Shown here: positions 61,500-64,000 of the stretch, piece by piece
Position numbering within the stretch: the stretch's first letter is position 1
How the letters are laid out: each line of letters begins with the position of its first letter
Assembly: GCF_037975245.1 (NCBI RefSeq)
Contig: NC_092570.1
Location: forward strand, 10,703,001 to 10,767,000
Reading direction: 5' to 3'
Length of the DNA stretch: 64,000 nt
Source: Apostichopus japonicus
Lineage: Eukaryota; Echinodermata; Holothuroidea; Aspidochirotida; Stichopodidae
Notes under the pieces: generated by a model
Database searches by the model: none
What the model saw: the letters and a program-made list of their open reading frames with translations, nothing else
What the model was told of the DNA's origin: nothing
Made by a program: the position numbers and the translations under genes

Positions 61500-63790
61500 T
61501 TCATTTACACAACAAACACTAACCATTGATTCTCAAACTAAACTTTCGATTATTGTAACATTGTAAATAAACAGTATGTTCAGCATGGTTTGAATCTTCA
61601 GTATCATCACTTTCATATTCGTTTAGTCTAGTCTTCTTTTTGTTAACCATTTTATAAATCCGATTATAATATTGTCTTCTACACCCCTACTTCCCCCTAA
61701 TGACACAGAAGGGCTTGATTAAATCAAATAGATTAGAAATTTTACTTACAGGCTGGAACACTCTGACGTTTTCTTCTTGTTGAAATCTGGTTTTCAAATT
61801 CACCAGTTTCTCACCAAAAGCACCGTTCGTTCGAACGCATCAATTTGGTGAATGACGTACGCGGGCAAAAGGGCAAAACGAGCGACTTAAAGTGAGCACT
61901 CCCATTTCCGCAGCAATTACACTCTCGTATGTACACGCACAGTTGATTGCCTATTATATATTACGTAAACATCGCGAACGTACGTAAACAGCCAACCAGG
62001 CCCACTTGCTACGTACAATCATTGCAATAATACACTCCCACACTAAAACCACAAATCATAAACCGTTCTTCGAAATCGCTGCAATAAAATTCACGAATCA
62101 ACTTTACAGAAAAAGGAAGCTTGAAAATTATTTGGAACATCGAAAGCTGAAACATGCGGAATCGATGTCAGAGCAGAATGTAATACCGAGTGACTAAGGC
62201 TTCGTAGAACTGTCCAATTGTAAACGTTACAGTAGCCTACATGCGAACATTCTTCGCGTTGCTGTTCAAACCTATCTTGTGTTACACAAAGACCACGAAA
62301 TCACACATGCACAATTTATGACGGCTTAGCGATCATATAATTTATAAGAAATTTCACCGAAAAATTAAGAAAGAAATTCATCTGTATTTAAACGCGTTTT
62401 TTGTTGTAATTACTGTAGGAACTGTATGAAGCGTGGGTTATGTCGCAATCTACAATTGAGAAGCTGACGTCACGTTCGCTACCGTTCAAAGCATATTTGA
62501 AATATCCATCCTAAACGATTAAAAAATAGATTCTCTGTCAAACGCAACATTAGCGTTCTCATAGTTTGAAAATATGTTTAGAAAATTATTTATCGTTTTT
62601 TAAGGTAACTTCTAAGGGCTACCAGGCAACTGCTGATCCAGTAGTGACCTTATGACAATTAGCAAAACTAATAAATGAATAAAAGGATGGATTTACAAAC
62701 TACTAATCCCATAAGAGGACAATGACCTCTAAAATTAAAGGGACGCTGTGACAGATTTGGTTCTCTTTACAAGCTTAACACTATATGTCATTGAATGCAC
62801 GTCAAAATCGGTACGTGATACTGAAAAAGCTTGTCTGCAGGGAGAGTAAGCAGTCCTCTGAGCAACTACATAATTGATGCCATTAATAATACAATGATAT
62901 GTAGGACCTTAATACAAGATTAAGGTTCCTGGCGATTTTGACAATCTATAAAAGTGTATCAAGAATTAACAGATGGTCTCAAAATTAATCCCATCTGGTG
63001 CATACGTCAAAGTAGATCGTTTAAAGATATGACTTCTTCACCAAATGGTGGAACTTGTTATCATGGAGCCTTGGAAAGATGTCCATCACACTGTTGTTCT
63101 GTTGCCCTACATCATTTTGTATTAAAGACGGCGATGTCTCGGAACTGATACGCACGACTAAGCCTCTTGATGGTTATAATCGATTTAAGTAAGCATGTTA
63201 TAATTGACCAATGAGAAGAAAAATGTCCTTAGAGATACAACCGATCCATTAAGCATGTCGAATTCTGAAAACTATATTCCCATAGCCGTTCTGCTTGACT
63301 AGGATGGTGATCCTGAGAGGTGTTACGCGCCTCTCTGAATCATTCAAGTAAATATACTTGTAGCATGTGTAATGGATGCTCAAGTTACCGTACATACTTA
63401 TTTGAATTGATACGGTTTATAACATTCCCTAAATAAAACTATTCAACCATCATGATCAAACGGTTATCATTGTCCATGTTTGCTTCATATATAGTTCTAT
63501 AAAAAAAATGGAGTTGCGTCAGGGCATTTACTCATCAAACCAAGAAAACTCAAATCTTTTGGATTTTATGCCCGAACGGCTTTGTACCTTCTGCATCCAA
63601 ATTTCTTAACAAACCTCTGATAATTTTGCACCAAGGTGTAAAATTTAACCGACGACTCACCTTCAAACCACTGGAACCCTGACGTTTGACGTCACTGTTG
63701 AAAACCTGACGCAAATGATCTGTTTATCTGACAAGCGTCCTGACAACAAAAACCCATCTTGCTTTGTGATGGTTTTCTGCTTTGAAGGTT
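61500..63790. other. No gene seen
   Basis: Intergenic DNA with short unrecognisable ORFs. No array, TIR or splice-supported exon found. Confidence 0.5.
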
Positions 63791-63794
63791 GCAG

Positions 63795-64000
63795 GACTAA
63801 ATGCATGCGTTAGCATCCACTGGTCAATGGTCCATGCATAGTGATCCATGGCATTGGTCAATGGTCCATGCATAGTGATCCATGGCATTGGTCAATGGTC
63901 AATGGTCAATGGTCCATGCATAGTGATCCACGGCATTGGTCAATGGTCCATGCATAGTGATCCACGGCATTGGTCAATGGTCCATCCATAGTGATCCATG
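63795..64000 (+). repeat. 34 bp tandem array, cut by the window end
   Basis: The unit CATTGGTCAATGGTCCATGC plus ATAGTGATCCATGG recurs about 5 times, with one local expansion of GGTCAAT. It continues past 64000. Confidence 0.9.

Larger units (their letters stand above)
58381..61500 (-). mobile_element. CR1/L2-type LINE retrotransposon, degraded
   Basis: In minus-strand order: endonuclease remnant (61420-60855), linker (60661-60404), reverse transcriptase (60375-59590), C-terminal region (59431-58832), 3' UTR with a tandem duplication, a hairpin, and an ATT/AAT-type tail at 58381-58455. Reading is broken by several frameshifts and by stops at 59590 and 59039. The 5' end fades at about 61500, as expected from 5' truncation. 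The ALPNNI/LWN C-terminal motif and the microsatellite-like tail favour the CR1/L2/Rex group; the exact clade needs a phylogeny. Confidence 0.9.

Overview
This window is animal nuclear DNA. It has spliced genes with GT-AG introns, short exons in long non-coding stretches, microsatellites, LINE remnants, DNA-transposon relics and many diverged dispersed repeats. There are no bacterial-style operons, ribosome binding sites or dense ORFs. The repeat style and the gene families (a LAMP-domain protein and a tandem pair of carbohydrate sulfotransferase-like genes) suit an invertebrate deuterostome, probably an echinoderm and perhaps a sea cucumber. That placement is an inference and was not tested by any search.

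I can support two gene loci. (1) Two tandem minus-strand genes encode type II membrane sulfotransferases, at 13283-17963 and 28613-31806. Each has a short first exon (cytoplasmic tail plus signal-anchor) and one long catalytic exon, joined in the same phase by strong splice sites. The catalytic exons are about 99% identical, while the first exons are clearly diverged. (2) A plus-strand LAMP-family (lysosome-associated membrane glycoprotein) gene lies at 42294-44739. It has five or six exons in consistent phase, the four expected luminal cysteines and a C-terminal membrane span. A possible signal-peptide exon lies at 37853-37889. The sulfotransferases would act in the Golgi and the LAMP-like protein in the endolysosomal or secretory pathway. 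Nothing in the sequence links them functionally.

Mobile elements: a degraded, probably 5'-truncated CR1/L2-type LINE with endonuclease, reverse transcriptase and 3' tail (58381-61500, minus); pieces of Tx1/L1-type LINEs (10570-10760, 15410-16440, 17250-17830); a 1.24 kb foldback element with long inverted arms and a 7-9 bp target duplication (19781-21020); a 3.1 kb TIR element carrying a broken unknown ORF (22013-25123); a 510 bp hAT-type MITE with an 8 bp target duplication (39976-40485); a tRNA-derived SINE head amplified with TA-rich DNA (40758-41620); and a dispersed repeat family with at least eight copies.

Tandem repeats: a 56 bp satellite (50589-52780, about 39 copies), an uninterrupted ~1.5 kb TATC array inside a sulfotransferase intron (30150-31645), several TA arrays, GTGC and CCATACACGTAC arrays, an inverted pair of GGACAATT minisatellites (5975-6235 and 7283-7515), and a 34 bp array cut by the window end. 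The remaining intervals (roughly 1-1650, 7600-9550, 11050-13200, 18000-19770, 25720-27760, 37900-39960, 44750-48540, 48830-50580, 52790-54250, 57130-58380, 61500-63790) show no gene I can support.
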